64,000 bases of DNA from Siniperca chuatsi (taxonomy: Eukaryota > Chordata > Actinopteri > Centrarchiformes > Sinipercidae). Made by a program: the position numbers and the translations under genes. Below are positions 63,685-64,000 of this stretch, piece by piece. The notes below the pieces were generated by a model. The model ran no database searches and was not told where the DNA came from. It worked only from the letters and a program-made list of their open reading frames with translations. The stretch spans positions 3,570,284-3,634,283 of the forward strand of contig NC_058061.1 in NCBI RefSeq assembly GCF_020085105.1. Direction: 5' to 3'. The first letter of the stretch is position 1. Each line of letters opens with the position of its first letter.

Positions 63685-63700
63685 ACCACCAGAGGGCAGC
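63685..63700 (+). promoter_or_regulatory. CTCF-type binding motif
   Basis: Plus strand ACCACCAGAGGGCAGC, a strong match to the CTCF core. It is on the opposite strand to the motif at 9291-9309. Occupancy is inferred. Confidence 0.55.
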
Positions 63701-64000
63701 TGATATAATAAAGCTCCTCTCTCCTGTCCTGCCAACATGACAGTAAAGTGGGACACAACTCACCACAGTTGTGTCTCCACTCATGTGTCTCGTATTTACT
63801 CGGGTCGTCATAACAACTTTCTGATGACTAGGAAGAAGGAGGCGGGGGTCGGGGTAAGAGGATATGGAGGGAAAAGGCCAGAGGAAGTGTGCGGGCTTGT
63901 TGTGGGAGTGTCTGCACATCCTGCCAACTGATAAAACTTCAAGGATGACCTCACGGAGTTTAATTATCACATCGACCAAACTGATATTTTGAAGAACTTT

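Noticed and set aside
63611-63979. Minus-strand open frame of 122 codons
   Set aside because: No recognisable domain, no conserved motif; overlaps the CTCF-type motif and looks like chance.

Overview
The window is vertebrate nuclear DNA, most likely from a percomorph teleost. The support is long GT-AG introns, three genes whose spliced products match known vertebrate families from start to stop, AT-rich intergenic DNA, many (CA)n tracts, and dense interspersed repeats of teleost type (L2-like LINE tails, Tc1, hAT-like and foldback MITEs). There is no sign of operons, CRISPR arrays or prokaryotic genes.

Three protein-coding genes were rebuilt exon by exon, all on the minus strand. (1) grb7, coding exons between 26630 and 9898: 14 exons, 528 codons, with proline-rich, RA, PH, BPS and SH2 regions. 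(2) A class I ARF GTPase, best read as arf2, 39666 to 35833: 4 coding exons, 181 residues, with a non-coding first exon and CpG-rich promoter near 40.84-40.95 kb. (3) map3k14 (NIK), 56536 to 43736: 14 coding exons, 1031 residues, with the TRAF3-binding motif, the kinase domain and the C-terminal domain. Exon phases agree across every junction in all three.

Layout: 1-9.3 kb is repeats plus one possible minus-strand first exon near 5.6 kb. A strong CTCF-type motif lies at 9.3 kb. 9.9-26.6 kb is grb7; intron 10 holds a Tc1-like transposon with a nonsense codon and a frameshift. 26.6-34 kb is intergenic repeat DNA with a possible promoter near 31 kb. 34-41 kb is arf2, 41-43.3 kb intergenic DNA with an L2 fragment, and 43.3-58.5 kb map3k14. 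58.5-64 kb has no recognised gene; it carries a cluster of foldback elements, a tandem duplication and a second CTCF-type motif at 63.7 kb.

GRB7 is a receptor-tyrosine-kinase adaptor, ARF acts in Golgi vesicle traffic, and NIK is the apical kinase of non-canonical NF-kB. They form no pathway together. Mouse Arf2 and Map3k14 lie on the same part of chromosome 11 (recalled), so the arf2-map3k14 pair looks like conserved synteny. I found no new biological system. The most unusual signals are structural: a 66-bp perfect palindrome in a map3k14 intron, (TG)n tracts at four grb7 splice acceptors, a hAT-like element nested in another MITE with a visible target duplication, a 315-bp local direct repeat, and a teleost NIK whose linkers have become strongly acidic.
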